The notes: generated from the sequence alone by a model not told the origin. 64,000 nt of DNA from Oceanispirochaeta sp. M1 (GCF_003346715.1 NZ_QQPQ01000004.1:1-64000), one strand, 5' to 3'. Positions 36,199-45,456 are shown, counted from the stretch's first letter. Made by a program: numbers and translations.

Positions 36199-37419
36199 AT
36201 GAAGTCATTAAAAATTACTAAATCATTATTTTTGATTATTTCTCTTCTTTTACATACAATCGCATATATTCAATTTCATTATGGGGGGGAGTTCTACGAC
36301 CTACCGCAGCGATGGACAACAGATTTTGATATCCTATTTTTTCTATCCTGCACCTTTACCCTTATTATTTACATCTTCAACCAGAAAAAAAATGTCGTTC
36401 TTCTTTTTTTTATTCTCCGTACAATAACTTTTTTCATAATAGGAATCCCCTTCGGAAATCTGCTGGACCTAGAATATATGTTACTCTTTGCACTCCTGGT
36501 GGATGTCATTTTTTTTACCCCCTATCCAGTCAATCTGATATTATCTCTCATAATTCTGACGGTTTCTGTTATTTTGCAAATGCCAATGAATATTTATTAC
36601 ATTCCCCGCAGCGCTCCCTCCCTGATCAATATGCTTTCATATGGATTTTTCGGAATAATTGTATCCATCATTATGATTCTCCTACGTAAGACTATGGATG
36701 AAAATACCAAGGATAATTTAATTATGGATGGGATGGATGGAATGGTAACCCGGCTTATAGAAGTCAACAAAGAATATCTGGAATACGCCGCAAGAATAAA
36801 AAACGAATCTACAAAAAATGAAAGAAAGAGAATCATTCAGGAACTTCACGACATTGTGGGAAAATCATTCACCAATATCTTTGCCATGATGGATGCCTCC
36901 CTTAAGTATCCGCCATCAAACATGGATGAGCAGAAAGAGATCTTTACCTGGGCAAGAGAGCAGGCCCAGACAGGACTGGATGAAACAAGAGTCGTTTTAT
37001 ATCGGATGAGAGAGATGAAAGAGCCGGATTTAAAGACGAAAACCATCGTTAATCTGATTGAGACATTCCAGCAGGCCACCAGAGTGAAAGTCGAAGTTTC
37101 CTGGGGAAACCTCCCTTCATACAGAAATACAGAGATTGAACTGATAATATATAATGTCATTCAGGAATCACTGGTCAATGCTTTTCGTCATGGGAAAGCC
37201 AGTCAGATAAATATTATATTCTGGATGAATGAGGAGAACTTACTTTTGTCTATAGAAGATAACGGTAAGGGCGGCGACAGCAACAAGAAGGGAATCGGGC
37301 AGAGTGGAATGGAAAAAAGAGTGAGTGAAGTCGGCGGAACAATTGTGTTCCGGCAGACCAAACGAGGCTATGAAGTACAGATGAGCATTCCCAGGGAAGA
37401 GATAAAAAAAGATGAATAA
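36199..37419 (+). CDS. Membrane histidine kinase (HisKA_3 type)
   Basis: This 406-residue kinase has about six N-terminal helices (residues 8-160) with little outside the membrane, a dimerisation/phosphoacceptor region with H in RKRIIQELHDIVGKSFTNI (about 214-230), and an HATPase domain: N box ESLVNAFRHGKASQ, G box DNGKGGD and GIGQSGMEKRV. The NarL-type regulator gene overlaps its end by 8 bp. The 7TM-like sensor probably reports on transported sugar or membrane state; the signal is unknown. No clear Shine-Dalgarno sequence precedes the ATG. Confidence 0.85.
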   Translation: MKSLKITKSLFLIISLLLHTIAYIQFHYGGEFYDLPQRWTTDFDILFFLSCTFTLIIYIFNQKKNVVLLFFILRTITFFIIGIPFGNLLDLEYMLLFALLVDVIFFTPYPVNLILSLIILTVSVILQMPMNIYYIPRSAPSLINMLSYGFFGIIVSIIMILLRKTMDENTKDNLIMDGMDGMVTRLIEVNKEYLEYAARIKNESTKNERKRIIQELHDIVGKSFTNIFAMMDASLKYPPSNMDEQKEIFTWAREQAQTGLDETRVVLYRMREMKEPDLKTKTIVNLIETFQQATRVKVEVSWGNLPSYRNTEIELIIYNVIQESLVNAFRHGKASQINIIFWMNEENLLLSIEDNGKGGDSNKKGIGQSGMEKRVSEVGGTIVFRQTKRGYEVQMSIPREEIKKDE

Positions 37420-38077
37420 ACTGAAGATTCTAATTGTTGACGATCAGAAACTGTTTGCCGACAGCCTCGGAAAGGTGATCCGTTCGGAACAGGATTCAAT
37501 AGAAAGTGTCTCTATCGTAAACAGTGGCAGGGAAGCTCTGGAGACTCTTCAGGATGAAACTGCTGATATAATTCTCATGGATATTCATATGCCGGGGATG
37601 GACGGCATAGAACTCACCAGAACCGTTCATAAAAAGTATCCTTCGATCAAAATACTTATGCTCACGACTTTCGGCTATGATGACTATGTAAAGGACGCAA
37701 TGAATTACGGCGCCGTTGGATATCTTCTTAAAGATATCTCATCAGAAGAGTTACTGGCCTCCATCCAGGGCGCCAGTCAGGGATTGAGAATTGTATCTCC
37801 CAAAGTCCTGGAGGGTGCCTATAAGATAAGAAGGGCCAGTTCAGAGTCTCAGGAAATCCCAGACTGGTATTACCAGCTGACACACAGAGAAAAAGAGATC
37901 CTGATCCTTGTTCAGAAAGGATACAGTAATGATGAGATAGCCAGTCAGGTGCTGCTCAGTACCCAGACAGTCAAAAACTATCTCAGTACCATCTATGAAA
38001 AACTGGAAGTGAAAAACAGATTTCAGGCCATGAGGCTGGCTATGGAATATAAAGTGGATACCATCCCCCTGCGATAG
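37412..38077 (+). CDS. NarL/LuxR-type response regulator
   Basis: This 221-residue protein has a receiver domain (acidic DD near the N-terminus, phosphoacceptor aspartate in DIILMDIHMPGMDG, K in GYLLKDIS) and a LuxR-type helix-turn-helix (LTHREKEILILVQKGYSNDEIASQVLLSTQTVKNYLSTIYEKLEVKNRFQA). It is the partner of the upstream kinase. The 14-bp motif before the binding-protein gene and the one overlapping this gene's stop codon are its likely targets. Confidence 0.9.
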   Translation: MNKLKILIVDDQKLFADSLGKVIRSEQDSIESVSIVNSGREALETLQDETADIILMDIHMPGMDGIELTRTVHKKYPSIKILMLTTFGYDDYVKDAMNYGAVGYLLKDISSEELLASIQGASQGLRIVSPKVLEGAYKIRRASSESQEIPDWYYQLTHREKEILILVQKGYSNDEIASQVLLSTQTVKNYLSTIYEKLEVKNRFQAMRLAMEYKVDTIPLR

Positions 38078-38089
38078 TACTTATGTACC
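38076..38089. promoter_or_regulatory. Palindromic motif shared with the ABC promoter region, copy 2
   Basis: AGTACTTATGTACC, differing from copy 1 (32883-32896) at one position. It overlaps the stop codon of the response-regulator gene, 99 bp before the GH28 start. Confidence 0.5.
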
Positions 38090-38187
38090 CTATATTAGGA
38101 CTTTCTTCCCTATATCTCTCTACTGATTCAAAATAAAATCAATAAGTATGTCCGGTGAAAAGTAGAGATAGCAAAAGGATAATAAGC

Positions 38188-39657
38188 ATGAACCACCCTG
38201 ATGAAAATATTTACAATGTAATGAAATTTGGAGCTTCAGGAGATGGAAGAACCATAGAGACTTCATTTATCCAGAGAGCCATTGACAGCTGTTCAGGAAA
38301 TGGAGGCGGTGTTGTCTATTTCCCGTCGGGAACCCGATTTCTGACAGGTACAATATATCTTGAGAGCAATGTCACCCTATTTGTGGCAGAGAATGCAGTT
38401 ATTCTGGGGTCACGGGATCTCGAAGATTACAGTGATGATACAGGGATCTGTCCCTACCACCCTGAACCCCTTGACCGCTGCCTGATCTATGCAAAGGATA
38501 AAAAAAATATTTGTTTTGAGGGAAACGGCATAATTGACGGCCAGTTCAGGGAAGACTTTCTGGATAAACATGATAATCCACTGGGAACCGACTCAATACA
38601 AAGACCTATGCTTATAAGGCTTGAAAATTGTTCAGATATTAAAATGAAAGATTTGACCGTGAAAGGGGCCTATTCCTGGTGTGTACACATCAAATACTGT
38701 GAAAACATCAAATTAACAGGCTTAACAGTCTTAAATGACCGTCAGGATGGTTTCAATATTGAAAGCTCAAAAACAATCACCATATCCGACTGTCATCTTC
38801 ACTGCGGAGATGACGGCATTGCCCTGACCACCAGTGCTGAGAATAAACCACTGACAGACCTGACCGTATCAAATTGCATTATCAGTTCAAGGTGGGCAGC
38901 CATCAGACTCGGCCCTCTGTCAAAGGGGAATTTCGAGAATATTGTCGTCTCCAACTGCGTTTTGAAAAACTGCGGCGGCGGCGGTATTAAAATTGGGATG
39001 TTTGAGGGGGCCACAATTAAGAACTGTCTGTTTTCATCTATAATAATGGACAATGTCACATCCCCTGTTCTGATCATGAACGCGGTGTGGACCGATATTG
39101 GATCACAGGATAAGAATCCACCCATGATGGCAGCGGGAGTCATTAAAGACATAATGTTTTCTGATATGATCATCCATGCTTCGGCCGGACCTGTGCAGCC
39201 CTGGGATCTTCATCAGTATACTGATGAAGAAATTAACGACTTTTTACTGAGACCTGACAGAAACAGTACGATCTTCCTGCACGGACATAAAAACGGAAAA
39301 TTGGAAAATCTTACATTCTGTAATTTAAAAATAGACTATCCGGGAGGAGGGATTGCTGAATCATCTCCCTTTGAGGACCTTGTTGATATGCATGAAATTG
39401 ATATTCACTCTCATGGATACTGGACTGATGATAAAACTATATGGGGAATTCCGATTGCCTCGGCTTTTTATGCACGGCATGTCCGGAGTATTGACCTGAG
39501 TGATGTGGCAATCAGCTTTAGAGTCCCGGAACAACGCCCCGGGATAGCCATTTCCGATTCAGAATCAGTTGATATGGACAGGATTCGAATTAATAGGCAA
39601 AAAATGAAGTCAACAGATCTTGTTCAACAGAATAGTTCTGAGATAACTATTAATTGA
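38188..39657 (+). CDS. Glycoside hydrolase family 28 (polygalacturonase-type)
   Basis: This 489-residue beta-helix enzyme has no signal peptide, so it probably acts in the cytoplasm on imported oligogalacturonides. N-terminal NVMKFGASGDGRTIETSFIQRAIDSC and CGDDGIAL (the catalytic GDD element) fit GH28; preceding DRQDGFNIESS corresponds to the NTD region. The canonical GHG element is replaced and RIK reads GGIKIG, so it may be an exo-acting or divergent member. The start is the ATG at 38188 after AAAAGGA; the open frame begins 33 bp earlier at GTG without a ribosome site. Confidence 0.8.
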   Translation: MNHPDENIYNVMKFGASGDGRTIETSFIQRAIDSCSGNGGGVVYFPSGTRFLTGTIYLESNVTLFVAENAVILGSRDLEDYSDDTGICPYHPEPLDRCLIYAKDKKNICFEGNGIIDGQFREDFLDKHDNPLGTDSIQRPMLIRLENCSDIKMKDLTVKGAYSWCVHIKYCENIKLTGLTVLNDRQDGFNIESSKTITISDCHLHCGDDGIALTTSAENKPLTDLTVSNCIISSRWAAIRLGPLSKGNFENIVVSNCVLKNCGGGGIKIGMFEGATIKNCLFSSIIMDNVTSPVLIMNAVWTDIGSQDKNPPMMAAGVIKDIMFSDMIIHASAGPVQPWDLHQYTDEEINDFLLRPDRNSTIFLHGHKNGKLENLTFCNLKIDYPGGGIAESSPFEDLVDMHEIDIHSHGYWTDDKTIWGIPIASAFYARHVRSIDLSDVAISFRVPEQRPGIAISDSESVDMDRIRINRQKMKSTDLVQQNSSEITIN

Positions 39658-39718
39658 ATAAATAAAATTCCAGGATAAAGCTACTGGGTTCATATAATAA
39701 AGGAGTCGATACATCATT

Positions 39719-39991
39719 TTATGATGCTTTATTTTCATGATGTTTTGTCTGATCTCCTACTCCTAGTAACAGACCTTCAACACTGATATCTTCATCTAAT
39801 TCATCCCAGTGAATTCCTCGACCACCGCCGCTCACTTCGAACAAATCTCTTTGAGCTTTAGAAGCATTTAACAAACGAGGAAAATATGAAAGTGGAGTCG
39901 CCAATTGGCGACCATCTGAAAGTATTACCCAGAGGTAATCTACATCAGTCCAAATTTTTTGAGCCGAAACTGGTTTATCTAAAATACTCAT
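39719..39991 (-). CDS. DUF2442 protein (pair with DUF4160)
   Basis: This 90-residue protein of the DUF2442 family has the typical WVILSDGRQLATPLSYFPRLLNAS core and the GIHWDELDEDISVEGLL segment. The start is the ATG at 39991 with GGAG 7 nt upstream. The DUF4160 gene overlaps it by 17 bp. Such pairs are common in mobile and integron-cassette DNA and have been suggested to be toxin-antitoxin-like; no activity can be shown here. Confidence 0.8.
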   Translation of the reverse strand: MSILDKPVSAQKIWTDVDYLWVILSDGRQLATPLSYFPRLLNASKAQRDLFEVSGGGRGIHWDELDEDISVEGLLLGVGDQTKHHENKAS

Positions 39992-40181
39992 TCCATTTCT
40001 CCTCAATTAGATCTTTATTTCCAGAAAAGCCCCATGAATCAGCAAGCGAAATATATGGTGTCATCCAGAATTTGGCTTCATTACCAGCCTTTCTAGCATG
40101 AATATGGCATCTTTCTCTTGGATTTCCTTCATTTGAATAAAAGAAAAACTTATATCCATTGCTCTCAAATACTTTTGGCAT
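39975..40181 (-). CDS. DUF4160 protein (pair with DUF2442)
   Basis: This 68-residue protein has the DUF4160 pattern GYKFFFYSNEGNPRERCHIHARKAGNEAKFWMTP. CHIHARK is the family's most conserved block and could bind metal or nucleic acid. It is the first of the two-gene unit. The toxin-antitoxin idea is inference. Confidence 0.8.
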   Translation of the reverse strand: MPKVFESNGYKFFFYSNEGNPRERCHIHARKAGNEAKFWMTPYISLADSWGFSGNKDLIEEKWNEYFR

Positions 40182-40376
40182 AGTTAAATATACTACAATT
40201 CATTCACTTTTGAAATATTAAGAAAACTCTTATTTAGGCTGATTGCGCTATGATAGGAAGCGAGAGGAAGGATTCCCTCACCGTAAAGCTAGTGTGACCT
40301 CGATGAATAAACTCCTGAAAACCATTCCTGAAAACCATATTTAATTAGTCGATTTAAAAGGTTAAAAGCTGAATAA

Positions 40377-40787
40377 AAAAGCAAAGGGGAGAACATCGTC
40401 ATTGCCAGAAGCGGAAAGCTCTGGGACACTGCTTTTTTTGAAGGAGTGAAAAAGCCGGAAGAGTCCTACATCTGTACAGCAGAAAATAAAAATCCCATGG
40501 GTGAGGTGGCTAACTGGTTTGATGAAGAAGATGACGGACAGGAAGTTCCCCCTCTCGAATTCCCCGAAGGATACTTTTCCATAAGGGATAAAATCTCAAA
40601 AATCATAAAGAGTCCTGAAGGAGAGGCGGTAATGAGGAAGCATGCAACTGCTATGTTTGAGCACTCCATGTTTGGAATGATCAAGAATTTCACGATTGAA
40701 AAAATGATCGAAATGAAACCGGATATGTTCAGCCCGTCCTTTGTTTATAAACTTAACCTGGACCTGAACAAGGTGGTAAAAGAATAA
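40377..40787 (+). pseudogene. C-terminal remnant of a family 2 glycoside hydrolase
   Basis: The frame is open from a TAA at 40374 and reads ENIVIARSGKLWDTAFFEGVKKPEESY, then NWFDEEDDGQEVPPLEFPEGYFSIRDKISKIIKSPEGEAVMRKH, and a helical tail with MIKNFTIEKMIEMKPDMFS. This looks like the final beta-sandwich and C-terminal helical tail of beta-galactosidase/glucuronidase-type GH2 proteins. All catalytic domains are absent, and no start or ribosome site fits. The sequence before it (40182-40376) holds a short direct repeat (CCTGAAAACCAT twice) but no gene. A deletion has probably removed the rest. Confidence 0.6.
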
Positions 40788-40885
40788 TTTATATGAGAGC
40801 AGTTCATGTAGATTGATACTAGCTATGGCAGTCTATCAGGGGAAAACCACTGGGATTTTCCCCTGATAATATGATCTGTTCTTCC

Positions 40886-42151
40886 CTAAAATTGTGAATC
40901 CATAATGACACTGTTTGTCAATCTGGATTCCTCAGCGGCAAAAGCCATCAGATGCCCGAGCAATCCCTGGCGGTTACCTCTCTGCATTCCCTGAATATCG
41001 GGATTTTCTATCTGAGATAAAAATTCCATGATCATTCCCTCGTCCCCGCCGCCGTGTCCCGATTCAGAAACTTTAAGATTTATATTCTTCACAGCACCTG
41101 TTCTGAAATCTGTTATTTCAATTTCATTTTTTTCCATATACCCACGGATTTCTCCATTGACTCCCATGAGTTTTACGGTTCTTCCCGTTCTATCATTAAA
41201 AGCACTCATAATAAGGGAAGCTGTTTTGCCCCCCTCGTACTCCATGATCACTACCTGATTATCCACAACATCATTATCACAGTGATAAACGCATCGGCCA
41301 TAGGGACCACTCTTTAAGGCAGCTTCTAAATCATCAGTTTCACCATGATCCCGGACGACCTGAGCAAAGGTCGGGATATTTGATTCATCATCCGCTTTGC
41401 CCAAATACCGATAGGCCGAATAAGGACAGGTTTTTTCCACAGGGCAACCGTCAAAACACCTTTCCGGTGCTCCTTCAGGAGCCTTATCTTTTCTAAAATT
41501 GGTAAGGGAGCCAAAGGAACTGAGTTTTTTGCAGTCCGTTCCATTCAGCCAGTTCAGAATATCCAGATCGTGACAGCATTTGGCGAGAATCATGGGAGAA
41601 GATCCCTCAGTTTTCCGCCAGTGTCCCCGGACAAAGCTGTGAGCCTGGTGGAAATGACCGACATTTTCGTTGTGTTGAATGGAGATAAGTTCACCGATGG
41701 CATTCTCATCAAGAAGTTTCTTCAATTCCATAAAAAAATCCGTATAACGGAGGACATGACAGATGAGTAAAGGCTTATCATATGCTTCAATTTTCTTCAG
41801 AAGTTCTCTGGCTTCTCCCCTGTTATTGGTAACAGGTTTTTCCATCAGGATAGATAAGCCCAATTCCATGGACTTCAGCAGAGGATCGAAGTGATCGGCA
41901 TCCTGATTTGAAATAATCACACCATCACAATTATGATTCTCCAGAAGAGGTTCCCAGGATACAAATTGATTCTCCTCAGGGATATTGTACATTTCAGCAA
42001 ACTTTTTTCTTCTGTATTCATTGGGCTCGGCAACTGCAGTGATCTGCATCTGATCCGGGTATTTCAAAGCATGGGGAGCATAGGCATAAGTACCCCGGCT
42101 GCCAGCTCCAATAACAGCTATCTTTACGGGTTTCTTGTTTGTAGTATTCAT
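40886..42151 (-). CDS. Gfo/Idh/MocA-family oxidoreductase
   Basis: This 421-residue NAD(P)-dependent sugar or inositol dehydrogenase-like protein has Rossmann motif VIGAGSRGTYAYA near residue 14 and catalytic-region lysine in LMEKPVTNN. A Cys-rich stretch, CFDGCPVEKTCPYSAYRYLG (about 235-255), marks a subfamily seen with other carbohydrate genes. It is divergent from an AraC regulator. A TATACATGT site overlaps its start, linking it with the 52-61 kb locus. The ribosome site is poor. Confidence 0.85.
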   Translation of the reverse strand: MNTTNKKPVKIAVIGAGSRGTYAYAPHALKYPDQMQITAVAEPNEYRRKKFAEMYNIPEENQFVSWEPLLENHNCDGVIISNQDADHFDPLLKSMELGLSILMEKPVTNNRGEARELLKKIEAYDKPLLICHVLRYTDFFMELKKLLDENAIGELISIQHNENVGHFHQAHSFVRGHWRKTEGSSPMILAKCCHDLDILNWLNGTDCKKLSSFGSLTNFRKDKAPEGAPERCFDGCPVEKTCPYSAYRYLGKADDESNIPTFAQVVRDHGETDDLEAALKSGPYGRCVYHCDNDVVDNQVVIMEYEGGKTASLIMSAFNDRTGRTVKLMGVNGEIRGYMEKNEIEITDFRTGAVKNINLKVSESGHGGGDEGMIMEFLSQIENPDIQGMQRGNRQGLLGHLMAFAAEESRLTNSVIMDSQF

Positions 42152-42166
42152 ATTACATGTATATAA
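42150..42166 (-). promoter_or_regulatory. TATACATGT site at the Gfo/Idh/MocA gene
   Basis: Minus-strand TTATATACATGTAATAT shares the core TATACATGT with sites at 52501-52516 and 59247-59262. It abuts the start codon, so repression is plausible. Confidence 0.45.
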
Positions 42167-42232
42167 TCATTTATATGATAAATCCATAACAATATTGATT
42201 GCTTTTTTAACAGTTTCGACTACATAATACAT

Positions 42233-43054
42233 ATGGATTTCCCATTGATTGAGCCAATTGACTATTTTTCCGGTGAAAAATGGCATGAAAGTTTACCTGA
42301 AAATGTACTTATCTTTACTCGATTAGACCGACAGGGTCTCGATAATCAATCTATACACCATCACAGCAGGTTCAATCTGATCATTTCTCTGGAGGGAAGC
42401 TGCCGAATATTAATTGACCGGAAGATTCTTTATATTCCTTCACAAAGCATAGTTCTGATCCATCCATGGCAGACATTCAGATTCCTTTATGACAACAATC
42501 AGCCGATTAAGTGGCTCTTTTTCGGATTTGACTGGAATAACAGGAACGATTTCTCAGAAAACAGTGTGAAAATAGCATCTAAATCTGTTGTGAGTTACTG
42601 TAAAACGATAACACAGCGCTATACCCGAGATGGTACTGGTCCATGGATCGTACCTTATCTTATGATATTACTGGAAGAGCTGGCTCTCCTGCCGGTACAG
42701 AATCTTCACACTATTCCTGTAAAAGATGAAGGTATGGATCTTCTATTGAAAATTCAAAAATATATTTTAGACCATTTGAGGGAAGATATTTCTATATCTC
42801 AGATAGCTGATTTATGCTCTTTCTCAGAGAGCCGGCTCAGAACCATATTCAAGGAGAATATGGGTACTTCTCTCGGATCTTATATCCGGCAGTCAAAAAT
42901 GAATAGTGCCGCCAAAAAACTCGGATTGTCAGAATTATCAGTAACAGAGATTTCAGAGTTATGCGGTTTCTCATCAGTTTATTCTTTCAGCAGAGGTTTC
43001 AAAAATTTATATGGAGTTTCTCCTATGAAATATAGGATACAGGCTGGAAAATAA
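42233..43054 (+). CDS. AraC family transcriptional regulator
   Basis: This 273-residue regulator has an N-terminal cupin sensing domain (RFNLIISLEGSCRILIDRKILYIPSQSIVLIHP) and C-terminal double helix-turn-helix (about 175-272), with DISISQIADLCSFSESRLRTIFKENMGTSLGSYIRQ and VTEISELCGFSSVYSFSRGFKNLYGVSPMKYR. Divergent from the Gfo/Idh/MocA gene, it is probably its activator. The effector is unknown. Confidence 0.85.
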   Translation: MDFPLIEPIDYFSGEKWHESLPENVLIFTRLDRQGLDNQSIHHHSRFNLIISLEGSCRILIDRKILYIPSQSIVLIHPWQTFRFLYDNNQPIKWLFFGFDWNNRNDFSENSVKIASKSVVSYCKTITQRYTRDGTGPWIVPYLMILLEELALLPVQNLHTIPVKDEGMDLLLKIQKYILDHLREDISISQIADLCSFSESRLRTIFKENMGTSLGSYIRQSKMNSAAKKLGLSELSVTEISELCGFSSVYSFSRGFKNLYGVSPMKYRIQAGK

Positions 43055-43208
43055 GATATCCTGTCCACAGGATGAGTGTAACACAGCTGATCTGTGCTAT
43101 GACGAAAAGAATATGCTTTTGATCCATTCCTGAAAATGATAATATTTTTTTGACTGATTGATCAATTTAAACTTTACAGTTTATGATTTCGAGACTATTA
43201 TTTTTGTT

Positions 43209-44396
43209 ATGAATATACTGATTGCAGATAAATTATCCGAATCCGCCAAAAAGGATCTATCAACGCTTGGAGCCATTATACGCTTTGAGCCCGATCTGAC
43301 TGCGGAAAATCTTCCTGAAGCTGTTCAGGATGCTGAAGTTCTTATTGTCCGCTCAACTAAGGTGACAAAAGAGACTATCGACCGAGCTTCAAATCTCTCC
43401 CTGATTATCAGAGCGGGTGCCGGTGTGAATACAATTGATCTTGAAGAAGCCTCAACAAGAGGAATACATGTATCCAACTGCCCGGGGAAAAACTCCGATG
43501 CAGTAGCCGAACTTGCCATGGGTCTTATTATTGCCGCCGACCGCAGGATTGCCGACGGAACCATGGACCTCAGAAATGGTGTATGGAATAAAAAACTCTA
43601 CGGTAATGCATCCGGTCTCAAAGACAGAACACTTTCTGTAATAGGTATGGGTTCTATCGGGCGGGGCACTGCAGACAGAGCCAAGGCCTTTGGAATGAAT
43701 GTAGCGGCATGGTCCCGCAGTCTGACTCCGGAAAAGGCAGAAGCCTGGGGTGTAGAGTACTGTGCGACTCCAAAAGAAGCCGCCTCCAAAGCAGATGCTC
43801 TTTCAATCCACCTGGCCGCCGGAAAGGCTACAACCCATTTCATAAATGCAGAAATACTGAATGCCATGAAAGACGGAGCCATCCTGGTCAATACATCCCG
43901 GGGTGAAGTAGTTGATACAGCAGCCCTCAAGAGTGTTATTAAAGAGAAAGGAATCAAGGCTGCACTGGATGTTTATGAAAATGAACCCGGTGCATCGGCC
44001 AAAGAATTCAATGATACTGAACTGGCTGCCGTAATAACAGGAACTCATCATATTGGAGCCTCCACAGACCAGGCTTCAGAAGCTATTGCATCTGAGGTTG
44101 TCAATATTGTCAAAGCCTACATAGAGAGTGGTAAACCTCTTCACCAGGTAAACCATCAGGAAAAGAGCCTGGCTCATTATAATCTGATTGTCCGCCATAT
44201 CAATAAGGTTGGTGTACTGGCCGGTGTTCTGGATGAATTGAAAGCTGCCAGCATAAATATCGAAGAGATGGAAAACTCCATATTCTCCGGAGGACGCGCC
44301 GCAGTGTGTACTCTAAAACTCGACGACAGTCCCGCTGAATCTGTTCTGGAGAAAATCAGATCCAACGAGAATATTATTCAGATAGCTCTAAAATAA
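43209..44396 (+). CDS. serA: D-3-phosphoglycerate dehydrogenase
   Basis: This 395-residue enzyme makes 3-phosphohydroxypyruvate, the first step of serine synthesis. It has the 2-hydroxyacid dehydrogenase fold: NAD site VIGMGSIGRGTADRAKAFGM, substrate-binding arginine in NTSRGEVVD, glutamate in VYENEPG and histidine in TGTHHIGAST. A C-terminal ACT domain (about 320-395; HINKVGVLAGVLDELKAASINIEEMEN) suggests serine feedback. The ATG at 43209 fits the family N-terminus, but no Shine-Dalgarno is seen. A TTGACT-N17-TTTACA pair at 43150-43178 is a possible promoter. Confidence 0.9.
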   Translation: MNILIADKLSESAKKDLSTLGAIIRFEPDLTAENLPEAVQDAEVLIVRSTKVTKETIDRASNLSLIIRAGAGVNTIDLEEASTRGIHVSNCPGKNSDAVAELAMGLIIAADRRIADGTMDLRNGVWNKKLYGNASGLKDRTLSVIGMGSIGRGTADRAKAFGMNVAAWSRSLTPEKAEAWGVEYCATPKEAASKADALSIHLAAGKATTHFINAEILNAMKDGAILVNTSRGEVVDTAALKSVIKEKGIKAALDVYENEPGASAKEFNDTELAAVITGTHHIGASTDQASEAIASEVVNIVKAYIESGKPLHQVNHQEKSLAHYNLIVRHINKVGVLAGVLDELKAASINIEEMENSIFSGGRAAVCTLKLDDSPAESVLEKIRSNENIIQIALK

Positions 44397-44451
44397 ATTT
44401 CTTTCAAATAGAAACATGATTTTTCAGAGCTGAAAAAATCAAGCCACCCCT

Positions 44452-44494
44452 GGGGCGCAGAACTGCATAAAGCATTCTGCGTCCCTTTTTTTTT
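44452..44494 (+). terminator. Rho-independent terminator of serA
   Basis: 11-bp stem GGGGCGCAGAA/TTCTGCGTCCC (one G-T pair), 12-nt loop, then nine T. Confidence 0.9.
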
Positions 44495-44552
44495 GTAACA
44501 GATTCAATGAGTTCAGTGGTTACACCTTATATACAAACAATGTGAGGTTTTT

Positions 44553-45386
44553 ATGAAAAAATACAGCCTGTTTTTTATGATACTTCTGGTGGTCGGTTTT
44601 AATCTGAGTGCCTTTGGACATAGTGAATACAGTGATCACTCCCGGCGTGAAAAACTGGGTAATTTTGAATCCGTCTCCATAGATGTTCCTGCACAGACAG
44701 AACTGGTAAAGGGTAATTCAAGGAGTGTTGATATTCAGATGTCTGAAAAGACAGCCAGGAATATTGAGGTCTATACAGAACGGGGAACTCTTGTTATTAA
44801 ATCAAAAGGCGGTTCCTGGATACAGAGAGCGGATCAGATTAAAATTAAAATAACTATGCCTTACTGGGAGTCCTTGAGAATAACATCCTCAGGAAATTTC
44901 AATTCTGATGATATGTGGAAGCTCGATCATGTACTGATCAGAAACAGCGGCAGCTGTGATATAGCACTGAACAGCATTCATGCCAAAAGGTTTGAATGCA
45001 GAGCCAGTGGTTCCGGTGATATTAATATTGATGACCTTTATATAGATAAAACTAATATAGTCACAACAGGTTCGGGAAACTTACGGATAGGGACTGTCAA
45101 GACTGATTCTCTTACAGTTGAACTTACAGGTTCCGGAGATTTCAGCGCAGAAATGACTACAGATCAGTTTACTGCCAGAACCACAGGATCGGGTAAGATA
45201 ATCGCAGCCGGCAGATGTGACAGAGTTGATCTCCAGACAACAGGTTCCGGAGGAATCCATGCAGAAGATTTATCTGCTGATGAAGCTTACATCAGAACCA
45301 CCGGCAGCGGGGATATAACATTAAAAGACGGTGCTCATCTGAAAGAGATAAGAATGACCGGCAGCGGCACATTTCGAAGTATCTAA
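44553..45386 (+). CDS. Exported GIN-domain protein (DUF2807)
   Basis: This 277-residue protein has a signal peptide (MKKYSLFFMILLVVGFNLSAFG) and a parallel beta-helix-like body with repeated TTGSG/TGSGD turns (at least seven, from about residue 150), the hallmark of the putative auto-transporter adhesin head, GIN domain. It probably sits in the periplasm or at the surface. The early part, ESVSIDVPAQTELVKGNSRSVDIQ, also fits the family. No partner is evident. Confidence 0.85.
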   Translation: MKKYSLFFMILLVVGFNLSAFGHSEYSDHSRREKLGNFESVSIDVPAQTELVKGNSRSVDIQMSEKTARNIEVYTERGTLVIKSKGGSWIQRADQIKIKITMPYWESLRITSSGNFNSDDMWKLDHVLIRNSGSCDIALNSIHAKRFECRASGSGDINIDDLYIDKTNIVTTGSGNLRIGTVKTDSLTVELTGSGDFSAEMTTDQFTARTTGSGKIIAAGRCDRVDLQTTGSGGIHAEDLSADEAYIRTTGSGDITLKDGAHLKEIRMTGSGTFRSI

Positions 45387-45407
45387 AGATAGCTCCCCAC
45401 TGATATG

Positions 45408-45449
45408 AACCCCTTTTGTTGGACAAAAATCCAACAGAAGGGGTTTTTT
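45408..45449 (+). terminator. Terminator between the GIN gene and the convergent barrel gene
   Basis: Stem AACCCCTT/AAGGGGTT with an inner GTTGG/CCAAC stem, followed by T residues on the plus strand. It may also block transcription from the other side. Confidence 0.8.
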
Positions 45450-45456
45450 ATGAAAT

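Noticed and set aside
39897-39912. 16-bp palindrome GTCGCCAATTGGCGAC, with GCCAATTGGC also near 32964
   Set aside because: The longer copy lies inside the DUF2442 gene and encodes the conserved DGRQLAT segment; two short GC-AATT palindromes can arise by chance.
40182-40376. Possible integron attC site beside the DUF4160/DUF2442 pair
   Set aside because: No paired GTTRRRY/RYYYAAC core sites could be found; only a short direct repeat is present.
43461-43475. TACATGTA-type sequence resembling the TATACATGT sites
   Set aside because: It is inside the serA coding region and encodes conserved residues; no promoter is near.
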